Assembly (NCBI RefSeq): GCF_005938675.2
Contig: NZ_VCCH02000027.1
Coordinates: 1-64,000 of the forward strand
DNA from: Mycobacterium sp. KBS0706
GTDB taxonomy: Bacteria; Pseudomonadota; Alphaproteobacteria; DSM-16000; Inquilinaceae
Direction of reading: 5' to 3'
Length of the DNA: 64,000 nt
The translations under genes were made by a program, and so were the position numbers. Positions 16,673 to 25,209 of this stretch are shown here, one piece after another (position 1 is the stretch's first letter; every line of letters begins with the position of its first letter). Below the pieces are notes generated by a model. It was not told the origin of the DNA. It did not search any database and saw nothing but the letters and a program-made list of their open reading frames with translations.

Positions 16673-17416
16673 TCAGCGCTGGCCCTCGCCGCCGCCGCCA
16701 GCCGCGGCCGCTGCGAACACCTCCTCGAACAGCGCGAGCATCATCGTCCATGACCGCCTGTCCGCAGCGGCATCGTAGCCGTAGCCGGGGCGGTTCAATC
16801 GATCGATGTCGGGGTTGGTGTAGGCATGGCCGACCCCGCCGAAGAGATGCAGCTGCCAGTCCGCCTGCTTTCCCTGCATCTCCGCCGCGAAGGCGGCCCG
16901 GTCCGCCGGCGGCACGTCGGGGTCCTGGTCGCCGATCATCATCAGCACCTTCGCCCGGATCGGCCGGTCCGGGCTTCCCGCCGGGCGCATCAGGCCCGGA
17001 TGGAAGCCGACGGCGCAGCGCACGGGCGCGCCGCCGCGCACCAGCTCCAGGGCGGTGATCCCGCCCTGGCAGAAGCCGATCGCGGCCGTCCGCTCCCGGT
17101 CCACGCCGGGCTGGTCCGTCAGCACGCCGAACCCGGCGCTCGCCCGGGCCAGCATCAGCCCCGGCGCCGACATCAGCGCGACATGGCGGCTCACCGCCTC
17201 GGGCAGCGCCAATCCCTCGGCGCCATACATGTCGAGCGCGAAGGCGGCATAGCCGAGCCCGGCCAGCCGCCGCGCCCGCGCCCGGATATGATCGTTCAGC
17301 CCGAAGGCCTCATGCGCGACCAGGATTGCCGGCTTGGTCCGGTGCGGCGCAGCGTCGGCGAAATAGCCGGTCAGCCTGGCCCCGTCGCAGTCATAGGCGA
17401 TCGCTCGCGTTTCCAT
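16673..17416 (-). CDS. Dienelactone hydrolase family protein
   Basis: A 247-residue alpha/beta hydrolase. The catalytic set of the family is visible: Cys116 in GFCQGG, Asp165 in GDQDPDVP, His197 in GVGHAYT, and Glu36 in VAHEAFGL, which activates the cysteine. Length and motif spacing are normal. ATG 17416 follows a GGAGACGGGACG site. Members hydrolyse dienelactones or other small esters and lactones in the cytoplasm; the physiological substrate is not evident. It lies next to an AraC/GyrI regulator on the same strand. Confidence 0.85.
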   Translation of the reverse strand: METRAIAYDCDGARLTGYFADAAPHRTKPAILVAHEAFGLNDHIRARARRLAGLGYAAFALDMYGAEGLALPEAVSRHVALMSAPGLMLARASAGFGVLTDQPGVDRERTAAIGFCQGGITALELVRGGAPVRCAVGFHPGLMRPAGSPDRPIRAKVLMMIGDQDPDVPPADRAAFAAEMQGKQADWQLHLFGGVGHAYTNPDIDRLNRPGYGYDAAADRRSWTMMLALFEEVFAAAAAGGGGEGQR

Positions 17417-17535
17417 CGTCCCGTCTCCTCAGGCGCAGGCCGCCAGTCTAGGCCGCGAGCCCGTGAAGACCAGAGGGTGGATCGCGGCCTGCCCGTGTCC
17501 CGCGACCGGGCGGGGCAGGCCGCCGCCGGAGGGCG

Positions 17536-18417
17536 CTATGTCAGCGGCAGGAACAGCTCCGCCACCGCCTCGTGCTCCGGCACCTCCGGGAAGAAGCTCA
17601 GCCGCTGGCAATAGAGCGGGAAGTCGCGGGCGTCCTCGCCGCTGGCCGGAAGCCAGTCGCGATACAGGAACAGCGCGGCGGGCTCCAGATTGTCGGTGTG
17701 GCCGACCACGCGCAGCACCGCGCAGCGCCCGCCGGGGATCTCGCCGGCCTTGATCGGCTCGTCCTTCGCCTCGATCGGCCGGTCGGTCCCGACGCACAGG
17801 TCCACGCTGTAATCGGCCGGCGACGCCGGGCGCCGCTCGGACCGCCAGACGGTGAAGGTCGGGCTCGTGCCGGGGTGCAGGCCGGCCGCCTTGCGCCAGG
17901 CGATGAAGCGCTGGATGGTGGCGCCCAGCGTCGCCGGGTCGCCGCGATGCTCCAGGATCGCCACCGGCGTCGGCGGCACGTCGCGGATCGTCACGTCGTC
18001 GGCGGCAAAAATCTTCTGCATCAGCTTGCTCCTCGCGTCGTCGAGAGGCCCGAAGGCCGCAAGCCACGGCTCCCAGTCGGGAGACTTCCGGAACGACGAC
18101 GGCGATTGCCCGAGCCGCTGGCGAAAGGCGCGGGCGAAGGCATCCGGCGCGTCATAGCCGGCATCCATCGCGATGTCGGTGACGCTCTGGGCGTCCCGGT
18201 AGGCCAGCCGGTATGACGCGCGCTTCATGTGGGCGAGCTGGATATAGCGATGCACGGACAGCCCGAAGGTCGCCGTGAACTGCCGGTGGAAGTGATATTT
18301 CGAATAGGCGGCGACACCGCTCAGCGCGTCCAGGTCCAGATCCTCGTCCAGATGCCGGTCGATGTGATCCAGCACCCGCTGCATCCGGGCATGGTGGTTG
18401 CGAAGCGCCGCCTTCAT
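17536..18417 (-). CDS. AraC-type regulator with GyrI-like effector domain
   Basis: A 293-residue protein with the domains in the order HTH then effector. Residues 1-105 form an AraC double helix-turn-helix (LDALSGVAAYSKYHFHRQF; VTDIAMDAGYDAPDAFARAFRQRLGQSPSSFR). Residues 130-293 form a GyrI/BmrR-like small-molecule-binding domain (VTIRDVPPTPVAILEHRGDP). This SbmC/Rob-like layout is common in regulators of drug or solvent responses. Its target could be the neighbouring hydrolase or itself; no operator is evident. Confidence 0.87.
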   Translation of the reverse strand: MKAALRNHHARMQRVLDHIDRHLDEDLDLDALSGVAAYSKYHFHRQFTATFGLSVHRYIQLAHMKRASYRLAYRDAQSVTDIAMDAGYDAPDAFARAFRQRLGQSPSSFRKSPDWEPWLAAFGPLDDARSKLMQKIFAADDVTIRDVPPTPVAILEHRGDPATLGATIQRFIAWRKAAGLHPGTSPTFTVWRSERRPASPADYSVDLCVGTDRPIEAKDEPIKAGEIPGGRCAVLRVVGHTDNLEPAALFLYRDWLPASGEDARDFPLYCQRLSFFPEVPEHEAVAELFLPLT

Positions 18418-18576
18418 TGGTCCGTCCTCCGTGGCCGCGCCAGTTCAGCGCAGGCCGGCATGACACGCTCGGCGGATCTTGCGGTTTTGTCACGGGGCGT
18501 CACCGGGCGCCGCCCCGCCATCCGGCGGTACCGGCCCAGGCGATGCGCCGACGACGCCATCGCCATACGGTTCCGC

Positions 18577-18605
18577 TTGACTTTATGTTCGCGATTTGTT
18601 CTAAT
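18577..18605 (+). promoter_or_regulatory. Sigma70-type promoter with start codon at the predicted +1
   Basis: TTGACT at 18577-18582 and TCTAAT at 18600-18605 are separated by exactly 17 bp. Seven bases after the -10 box is the A of ATG 18612, the best start for the next gene, so the transcript may be leaderless or nearly so. Confidence 0.55.
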
Positions 18606-18611
18606 CCGGGG

Positions 18612-19478
18612 ATGGTCGATGATGCGATCAATGCCGGGACTCCCTCCGCCGCTTCGCCGGCCACGGAAGAGGCTGCGATGCTGTCCCGCATGGCCCATCT
18701 CGCCGAAGCGCTGGCCACGGGCTTCCAGGCCCGGGGCATGGCCGCCCTCGAGGCCGACGATCTCGACCGTGCCGGGGAGGCCGAGACCCGCTTCAGCAGC
18801 CTTTTCCTCGGCATCCGCCGTGCCATCGCCCTCAAGATGAAATTGCGAAAGCGGCACGAGGAGGCCGGGCGCGAGGCCGAGGCCGACCGCGACCGGCGGC
18901 AGGACGAGAAGGACGACCGGCGCGAGGCCGTCGCCGAGGGCGTCTCCCGCGGCATTGCCGCCGGGAAGCCCGAGGCCAGGGAAAAGCTGACGGCCGACCT
19001 CTGGGAACGGCTCACCGAGGACGAGCGCATCGACGCCGATCTCGCCGACACCGCCCTGCCGATCGAGGCCCTGATCCGCCGCCTCTGCCGCGAGATCGGC
19101 CTCTCCCGCCATGCCCTCGCCGCCGCCCTCGACCCCGACGGGACGACGGCGGCCGGCCCGGCCGGCCCGGCCGTCAGGCCGGCGAAAGCAGGCCCGGGTC
19201 CCGCCGCGGCCCCGCCGGACAGACACGATCGCCCCGCCGCCTCCGGGCGTTTCGAACCCATCCCGGCGGCCGCTGTCGGCCTGCCGGAGGGCCACATCTA
19301 CCTGCTCAACACCGACACCGGCGAGGTCTCCCGGGCCGGATCCCGCGAGGTCCTCAAACGGGTGCCTGTGAGCAACCGGGCGCCCGGTCCCGCCGGAACC
19401 GGGCCGCCATCCGCCACCGCGCCGCCCGCGCCCGGCGGCGGAAGCGAAAGCCGCAGCGCGGCGGACAGGAAGCATTGA
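18612..19478 (+). CDS. Hypothetical protein with charged coiled-coil region
   Basis: A 288-residue protein I do not recognise. Residues about 15-65 are alanine-rich helix (MLSRMAHLAEALATGFQARG). Residues 70-120 are rich in Arg/Glu/Asp (KLRKRHEEAGREAEADRDRR) and probably coiled coil. A proline/alanine-rich linker (170-215) leads to a short conserved-looking tail, EGHIYLLNTDTGEVSRAG. There is no signal peptide or membrane helix. The frame is open further upstream, but a good -35/-10 pair ends just before ATG 18612, which has no ribosome site. A strong hairpin follows the gene. Confidence 0.6.
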   Translation: MVDDAINAGTPSAASPATEEAAMLSRMAHLAEALATGFQARGMAALEADDLDRAGEAETRFSSLFLGIRRAIALKMKLRKRHEEAGREAEADRDRRQDEKDDRREAVAEGVSRGIAAGKPEAREKLTADLWERLTEDERIDADLADTALPIEALIRRLCREIGLSRHALAAALDPDGTTAAGPAGPAVRPAKAGPGPAAAPPDRHDRPAASGRFEPIPAAAVGLPEGHIYLLNTDTGEVSRAGSREVLKRVPVSNRAPGPAGTGPPSATAPPAPGGGSESRSAADRKH

Positions 19479-19491
19479 GCACCAGACGCCC

Positions 19492-19515
19492 CGAGGCCGC
19501 CGTCAGGCGGCCTCG
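19492..19515. terminator. Bidirectional hairpin terminator
   Basis: A perfect 10-bp stem, CGAGGCCGCC / GGCGGCCTCG, with loop GTCA. It lies between two convergent genes (ends at 19478 and 19574). There is no T tract, so efficiency is uncertain. Confidence 0.65.
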
Positions 19516-19573
19516 CCGGGCGCATGTCCGATTCGGCCGCCATTGCGGCGTCGAGGGCCGCAGCCCGTGCGTC

Positions 19574-21151
19574 TCAGGAGAGCGGCGGGGCCGCTTCGAT
19601 CTCGTCGGCCGTCTCGTCGCCGGCCGCGGCCTCGCGATCGCCCGGGACCCGGATCTCCTCCGGCGCATTCGGATCTCCCGGCGCGGTCTCCAGGCCGAGG
19701 TCCGGCAGCGCCACGATGCGGTGGCCGCCGCGGCCGGCGGTGCGGCAGATGATGAAGCTGCGCTGCTCCATATAGGACAAGAGGCGCCGGGTGCGGCCGA
19801 CCGATTGGGTGCCGTAGGCGCGGGCGATGGTGGCGTCGGACGGGCAGGGGGCGCCGGCCATCGCCGCCTTCACCAGCAGCAGGAAGATGCCCTGCATGTC
19901 CTCCGGCAGCTCGCGCGACAGCCCGGTCGCGTGCTGCCAGGCCGGGCTCTCCGCCGTGTCGGTGTCGACCCCGGCGCGGGCCACGGCCAGCCGGCCGCGG
20001 AAGCCGGCGAGGTCGAGCGCCGGGGCGCTGCGGCTGCCGACCCGCTGGATCCGGCAGCGCACCAGGAAATCCTGGTACAGCACCGCGATCGGGCGGAAGG
20101 CCGAATCCTCCGCCGCCACCAGGTCGCGCAGCACCGCGTCGATCGCGGCGTCGCGCTCGGCCTGGCTCATCGGGTCCGGCTCCTCCTCAGCCGCCGGGGC
20201 GGTGTCGGGCCGGCTGCGGATCAGCTGGGCCAGCAGCTCCGCCGTCGATGGTTGCTGCTGCGGCGGCGGCCGCGTCGGGCGCGGCATCGGCGGCTCGGAC
20301 TCGGCCGCCTTGAAGATCAGCTCGTGCACATCCTCGGGCGGCGTCTCGGGCATCGGCAGCAGCTTCGGGCTGGTCGAGCGCGCGCCGGTCTCGACCGCGC
20401 CGATGCGGATCTCGATCGGCCGGCGCGACAGGGCCGGGCCGAGCGCGACGAAGCGGCCGCGGCCGAGGTCGCGGAACATCTCGGCCTGGCGCCGCTCCAG
20501 CCCCAAGAGGTCGGCGGCGCGGGCCATGTCGATGTCGAGGAAGGTGCGGCCCATCAGGAAGTTCGAGGCCTCGGCCGCGACGTTCTTGGCCAGCTTGGCC
20601 AGGCGCTGGGTGGCGATCACCCCGGCCAGGCCGCGCTTGCGGCCGCGGCTCATCAGATTGGCCATGGCGCCCAGCGTCGCCTTGCGCGCCTCCTCCGACA
20701 CGTCGCCGGCCGCGGCCGGGGCGAACAGCTGGGCCTCGTCGACCACCACCAGGATCGGGTACCAGAGGTCGCGCTCGGCGTCGAACAGCCCGTTCAGGAA
20801 GGCGGCGGCTGCGCGCATCTGCGAATCGATGTCGCAGCGCTCGAGGTTCAGCACGGCGGAGGTGCGGTGCTGCCGCACCCGGCCGGCGATGCGGTACAAA
20901 TCCTCGTCCGACCGGTCGCCATCGACCACGATATGGCCGAAGCGGTCGGCCAGGCTGACGAAGTCGCCCTCGGGGTCGACCACCACCTGCTGCACCCAGG
21001 CTGCGCTCTGCTCCAGCAGACGGCGCAGCAGATGCGACTTGCCGGAGCCGGAATTGCCCTGCACCAGCAGCCGCGTCGCCAGCAGTTCCTCGAGATCGAT
21101 CATGGCCGATGCCCCGTCGGACAGCGTTCCGATGTCGATTTGGACCGTCAT
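19574..21151 (-). CDS. HerA-like (DUF87/FtsK-HerA superfamily) ATPase
   Basis: A 525-residue P-loop ATPase. Walker A QGNSGSGKSH spans 31-40, a HerA-type VDPEGDF follows the first strand at about 58-64, and Walker B LVVVDEAQLF is near 134-143 with Asp138-Glu139. VIATQRLAKLAKN (178-190) is the HerA sensor region. A proline-rich linker (about 285-325) leads to a C-terminal winged-helix-like domain. The start at 21151 follows GGAGGGG. HerA proteins are hexameric DNA translocases usually paired with the nuclease NurA; no NurA is seen here. A role in DNA processing is inferred; it could serve another nuclease elsewhere. Confidence 0.82.
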   Translation of the reverse strand: MTVQIDIGTLSDGASAMIDLEELLATRLLVQGNSGSGKSHLLRRLLEQSAAWVQQVVVDPEGDFVSLADRFGHIVVDGDRSDEDLYRIAGRVRQHRTSAVLNLERCDIDSQMRAAAAFLNGLFDAERDLWYPILVVVDEAQLFAPAAAGDVSEEARKATLGAMANLMSRGRKRGLAGVIATQRLAKLAKNVAAEASNFLMGRTFLDIDMARAADLLGLERRQAEMFRDLGRGRFVALGPALSRRPIEIRIGAVETGARSTSPKLLPMPETPPEDVHELIFKAAESEPPMPRPTRPPPQQQPSTAELLAQLIRSRPDTAPAAEEEPDPMSQAERDAAIDAVLRDLVAAEDSAFRPIAVLYQDFLVRCRIQRVGSRSAPALDLAGFRGRLAVARAGVDTDTAESPAWQHATGLSRELPEDMQGIFLLLVKAAMAGAPCPSDATIARAYGTQSVGRTRRLLSYMEQRSFIICRTAGRGGHRIVALPDLGLETAPGDPNAPEEIRVPGDREAAAGDETADEIEAAPPLS

Positions 21152-21694
21152 CACCCCTCCGCGCACTCCCCCCGGGCACGGCGGGGCCGGGCATGGTCTA
21201 TCACGACCGGGCGGGCCGGGGGCAACCCGATGGGGGCAGGGCAGGGTCGCGGCATACCCGGGCATGGACCCGCCGACCGGCCGCGCCGGCCGGAACCATA
21301 TCAATAGTGGATAGCATGATGCGGGAACCTGACCCCGAGGCGCGGGGCAAGCCGGCGGCCAGGCGGCGATCCTATGGCCGGGTTTGGCCGGCCTGCTGGG
21401 GTTGCGGCCCGCGGCCGCCCCCATGCACCCCTCAACCGCTTGAGAATTATCGGACAAATCCCGGTGGCTGGGGACGCGGAAGGCTCACCTCCGCGCTTGA
21501 CTCCGGCCCGATCTCGACTGAGCTTCTGTTCACAAAATGAGCATAAGATCATGTTCGCGCTGCCGAATGAGAGGTCCGATTCCACGGCCCCGCCTCATCC
21601 GGAAGTCCTGACGATTTCCGGCGTTTCCCGCCGAGCGAGAAAGAAGCCCGCCCGGGTCCTTCGCCCGCTCCCTGCCTGGAAGAGGGAAGAATGC
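21152..21694. other. Divergent intergenic region
   Basis: This 540-bp stretch between the HerA-like gene and the LysR gene holds no credible coding frame. It should contain both divergent promoters. No clear operator, repeat or RNA structure was recognised. Confidence 0.4.
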
Positions 21695-22750
21695 ATGCTT
21701 GACTGTGCTTTCACGCCGGCGCCTGCAACGCCACAGGCGCGGCAGGCCCTGGTCACCGGCGGCCGCCAGGCCGCGCCGCAGCGGCCGGCGATGAACCTGG
21801 CCTCGGTCGACCTCAATCTGCTGGTGGCGCTCGCCGCGCTGCTGGAGCACCGCAACGTCACCCATGCCGCCCAGCATGTCGGCCAGAGCCAGCCGGCCAT
21901 GAGCCGGGCGCTGGCCAGGCTGCGGGGCATGTTCAACGACGACATCCTGGTCCGCACCTCGACCGGCCTGGCGCCGACACCGCGGGGCGAGCGCCTGGCC
22001 GCGATGCTGCCGTCGGTGCTGGGCGCGATCCGCGAGATCGTGTCGAGCCGCAGCTTCGCCCCGGAGGAGTGGCGGTCGAAGGTGACGATGGCGATGCCCG
22101 ACCACCAGGCGCTGGTCCTGCTGCCGCGCCTCTTGCCGCGGCTGCGCGAGCGCGCGCCCCAGCTCGACATCGTCACCGATCCGCTGCTGGCCGGCGCGCT
22201 GCGGCGGCTCGAGCAGGGCGAGATCGACCTCGCCGTTGGGCAGATCGGCGAGACCCCGCCCGGCTATCTGCGGCGCAGCCTCTATTCCGACCGCTTCGCC
22301 TGCCTGCTGCGGCAGGACCACCCGGCCCTGGCGCAGGACTGGACGATCGAACGCTTCGCGACCCTGCGCCATGCCGTGATCGCCTCGGGCTCCGAGGACG
22401 GCTTCGGCCAGGTCTATGACGGGCTGGCCAAGCTGGACCTGCCGGATCGCGACCCGATGCTGGTTCCGAACATGCTGACGGCGCCGGCGATGATCGCCGA
22501 GACCGACCTGGTGCTGACCGTGCCGCACCGCGTCGCCACCCGGGTCGCCGCCATGCTGCCGCTGGCGGTGGTCGAGCCGCCGCTGGAGCTGCCGCCCTAC
22601 GAGGTGGCGCTGATCTGGCACGAGCGGCGCCATCGCGACCCGGACCACAGCTGGCTGCGCACCGAGATCGCCGCGGCGGCGCTGGCGGCGGTCGACAGCG
22701 GCCGCCGGTCCGCCGAGGCGATGGAGCCGCGCCGCAGGGCGGCCTCCTGA
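21695..22750 (+). CDS. LysR family transcriptional regulator
   Basis: A 351-residue regulator. The winged helix-turn-helix starts at MNLASVDLNLLVALAALLEHRN and includes VTHAAQHVGQSQPAMSRALARLR. A periplasmic-binding-like effector domain follows (from VTMAMPDHQALVLLPRLL). ATG 21695 has AGAGGGA at good spacing and gives a 32-residue N-terminal extension. ATG 21791 would give the usual 319-residue length but lacks a ribosome site, so the start is uncertain. No divergent metabolic operon is adjacent (the HerA-like gene is), so the target is unclear. Confidence 0.83.
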   Translation: MLDCAFTPAPATPQARQALVTGGRQAAPQRPAMNLASVDLNLLVALAALLEHRNVTHAAQHVGQSQPAMSRALARLRGMFNDDILVRTSTGLAPTPRGERLAAMLPSVLGAIREIVSSRSFAPEEWRSKVTMAMPDHQALVLLPRLLPRLRERAPQLDIVTDPLLAGALRRLEQGEIDLAVGQIGETPPGYLRRSLYSDRFACLLRQDHPALAQDWTIERFATLRHAVIASGSEDGFGQVYDGLAKLDLPDRDPMLVPNMLTAPAMIAETDLVLTVPHRVATRVAAMLPLAVVEPPLELPPYEVALIWHERRHRDPDHSWLRTEIAAAALAAVDSGRRSAEAMEPRRRAAS

Positions 22751-22763
22751 CGGTGCCGCCGGG

Positions 22764-23648
22764 TCAGCGGCCGAGCCGGTGATCGACCCTGCGAATCAGC
22801 CCCTTGGCGTCGGCTGGCGCGCGCACCTTGGCGTCATTGTCGAAATAGACATAGACGTCGCGCCTGGCCCGCTTCGGCCCGGGCTTGTCGATCACCCGCT
22901 CGGCATCCTTTGGCTCGCGCCCGGCGGCCCAGGCGGCGACGCGGTCGGCCCAGCTGTCGAGCGCCGCGTCGCCATAGCCGCTGACATACAGCTGCTCCGA
23001 CCCGTGCAGGCGGCAATAGACGAAGTCGGCGCTCAGGTCCATGCGCCGCGGCCAGTCCACCGTGTCGGCACAGACCAGCGCCACCTTGTATCGGCGCAGC
23101 AGCCGGATGAAGGCGGGGTCGAGGAAGCTGTCGTGCCGGATCTCCAGGGCGTGCCGCAGCGGGCGCTTGCGGTCGGTCCTGGTCCAGGCCCGGCCGGCGA
23201 AGCGCTCGTCATGGCGGCGGGCCAGTTCGGCGGCGGCCTCGGTGTCCTTCGGCAGCAGGGCCAGGAAGGCCTCGATCCGCTCCGGGTCGAAGCGGAAGCT
23301 GGGCGGGAACTGCCACAGGACCGGCCCCAGCTTCGATCCGAGGCGCAGTACGCCCGAGGCGAGGAAATTGGCCAGCGGCGTCTCCACCTCGCGCAGCCGG
23401 CGCAGATGGGTGATGAAGCGCGGTCCCTTGACCGCGAAGACGAAGTCCTCCGGGGTCTCCGCGGCCCAGCGGGCATAGCTCTCCGGCCGCTGGCTGCCGT
23501 AGAAGGTGCCGTTGATCTCGATGGTCGGGAAGGTTTCTGCGGCGAAGGCCAGCTCGCGCTTCTGCGGCAGGCCCTTCGGATAGAACACGCCGCGCCAGGG
23601 CCGGTAGGTCCAGCCCGAGATCCCGATCCGCACCTGCTTGCCGCCCAT
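22764..23648 (-). CDS. DUF72 family protein
   Basis: A 294-residue protein with DUF72 (YecE-like) TIM-barrel features: RIGISGWTYRPWRGVFYPKGLP at the N-terminus, then FPTIEINGTFYGSQRPESYARW, and VYVYFDNDAKVRAPADAKGL at the C-terminus. GGAGGAG precedes ATG 23648. The biochemical function of DUF72 is not established. It is convergent with the LysR gene, 13 bp apart. Confidence 0.85.
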   Translation of the reverse strand: MGGKQVRIGISGWTYRPWRGVFYPKGLPQKRELAFAAETFPTIEINGTFYGSQRPESYARWAAETPEDFVFAVKGPRFITHLRRLREVETPLANFLASGVLRLGSKLGPVLWQFPPSFRFDPERIEAFLALLPKDTEAAAELARRHDERFAGRAWTRTDRKRPLRHALEIRHDSFLDPAFIRLLRRYKVALVCADTVDWPRRMDLSADFVYCRLHGSEQLYVSGYGDAALDSWADRVAAWAAGREPKDAERVIDKPGPKRARRDVYVYFDNDAKVRAPADAKGLIRRVDHRLGR

Positions 23649-23703
23649 CGCGCTCCTCCGCTGAGGGAACGCCATGGCACGCGATGCCGTGCCCCCGGAA
23701 AGC

Positions 23704-23734
23704 AGAGAGGGCGGCCCCTGGCGCCGCCCTCTCT
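23704..23734 (-). terminator. Terminator of the porin gene
   Basis: A perfect 12-bp stem, AGAGAGGGCGGC / GCCGCCCTCTCT, with a 7-base loop. On the minus strand it is followed by GCTTTCC. It sits 32 bp past the porin stop. Confidence 0.8.
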
Positions 23735-23766
23735 TTCGCTCGCTCGGTCAGGAAGCCGGTCTTCGA

Positions 23767-24921
23767 TCAGAAGGCGAGCACCACGCCCGTGGTCAGGGCG
23801 GTCGCCTCATAGTCCTGGCCGGTGCGGAACTCATTCAGCTCATAGGCCAGCTCGGTGAAGCTGCTGAGGCCCGGCGCGAAGTTGTAGAGGAACGAGCCGA
23901 TGACGCTGTGGTTGGTCTTCAGATCCTCGCCATTGGTGAAGGACGAGTTCAGGCCGTTGTTCTTCTCCGCCGTGGTGTAGGCGTAGCCGATCGAGACGAC
24001 ATACGGGCCGCCATAGTAGGACAGGTCGCCGACGATCGAGTCGATCGCCTTGTCGGCGCGGAAGGTGCTGGCGAAATGCACCCAGTTCACGCTGCCGGCG
24101 AAGCCGCTGGAATGGATGACCTGGCCGCCCAGGCTGTAGGCCTCGTAATCCTCGTTGCCGCTGACGCCGTTGCCGGTGCCGGCCGATCCGCGCACCGTCA
24201 CCGTCGTCCCGTCGAAGGTGTTGGCGTACTGGACGCCGGCGGTGACGATGTTCTCGTAGCGGGCGGTGCTGTCGTTGAACAGGTCGTTGCGGCCGCCATT
24301 GCCGGCATGGCCGTTGCCGCCGGCCAGCGGCGTGAAGTCGACGCCAAAGGAGAAGCCGGAGAAGCTCGGCGAGGTGTACTTGACCTTGGTGTCCTTGCCG
24401 TTCAGCCCGCCGATGCCGTAGCTCGGATCCACCGCGTAGAAGGTGTCGGAGCCGCCGAACAGGTTGAACTTGCCGTCCAGCCCGTCGCCCCAGCCGGCGC
24501 CGAGGCCCAGCTTGCCGTTCAGCGTGTCATGGGCATAGACATAGCCGAAATCGGCGATGGCATAGGGCGCGTCGCCGAGAGTGACGGTGCCGAAGCCGCC
24601 CTTCAGGTAGACATAGGTGCGGTCGACGGTGACGTTGTTGCGGCGGTCGACATTGTTGAAGCGGATGCGGGCACCGTATTCCAGGCCGGAATCGGTGACG
24701 TTCTTGACGTCGAACTGCAGCCGCGCGTTGGACACGAAGTCATAGTCGCGGTCGAAGGTGGAGTCGTCGGTGTTGCTGAGCGACAGGCCGGCCATGAAGC
24801 CGATCCAGCCGTTGATCTTCAGCGACAGGCCCGAAGTGACCGGGGCGTCCGCGGCCTGGGCAATACTCGTCCCTCCCGCGGCGGCCGCAAGGCACACCCC
24901 GAGCAACAAAAACTTCCGCAT
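23767..24921 (-). CDS. Gram-negative outer membrane porin
   Basis: A 384-residue protein with a clear signal peptide (MRKFLLLGVCLAAAAGGTSIAQA, cleavage near residue 23-25). It has alternating amphipathic beta strands rich in Gly, Asn, Thr and Tyr, and the C-terminal phenylalanine typical of outer membrane proteins (ending GVVLAF). It forms a general or semi-selective diffusion channel. The ATG at 24921 follows GGGGAAG. The promoter region shared with the divergent gamma-glutamyltransferase-like gene is AT-rich and holds two palindromes. Confidence 0.88.
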   Translation of the reverse strand: MRKFLLLGVCLAAAAGGTSIAQAADAPVTSGLSLKINGWIGFMAGLSLSNTDDSTFDRDYDFVSNARLQFDVKNVTDSGLEYGARIRFNNVDRRNNVTVDRTYVYLKGGFGTVTLGDAPYAIADFGYVYAHDTLNGKLGLGAGWGDGLDGKFNLFGGSDTFYAVDPSYGIGGLNGKDTKVKYTSPSFSGFSFGVDFTPLAGGNGHAGNGGRNDLFNDSTARYENIVTAGVQYANTFDGTTVTVRGSAGTGNGVSGNEDYEAYSLGGQVIHSSGFAGSVNWVHFASTFRADKAIDSIVGDLSYYGGPYVVSIGYAYTTAEKNNGLNSSFTNGEDLKTNHSVIGSFLYNFAPGLSSFTELAYELNEFRTGQDYEATALTTGVVLAF

Positions 24922-24950
24922 TTTACTTCCCCTCGTGTGTCGGACGCGCG

Positions 24951-25056
24951 GTTTCGTTGTCGAAACGCCGTCCCCCTCTGTCACGGCGAGGCTTATACAA
25001 AACGGTAAATTTTAAAATCAATCGTCGCCGCCGGTAAAACGGTGGATTGTCGACAA
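24951..25056. promoter_or_regulatory. Divergent promoter region with two palindromes
   Basis: GTTTCG-TTGT-CGAAAC (24951-24966) is a perfect inverted repeat 30 bp upstream of the porin start. TTGTCGACAA (25047-25056) is a perfect 10-bp palindrome in an AT-rich stretch. Both contain TTGTCGA, so one regulator might bind both. The regulator is unknown. Confidence 0.45.
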
Positions 25057-25209
25057 ATTTCATAAAATAGACATGCAGGAATGCTGTCCGAAGGCGGGCC
25101 TCGGGCAGTTGGTCGGGCCGGTGGAGCGGGCGAGGGCCGCCGGGTGCGGTTGCCAATGGCCCGCATGGCCGATATCAACCAGGGGTTCGAACCGGAAAGG
25201 ACACGGGGC

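Noticed and set aside
21301..21585. 94-codon minus-strand frame in the HerA-LysR gap
   Set aside because: No ribosome site, no domain-like pattern, and low-complexity Arg/Pro/Gly content as in shadow frames.
25177..25195. GGTTCGAACC, resembling a tRNA T-arm
   Set aside because: No acceptor stem, anticodon arm or CCA-proximal pairing fits around it; it lies just before the gamma-glutamyltransferase-like start.
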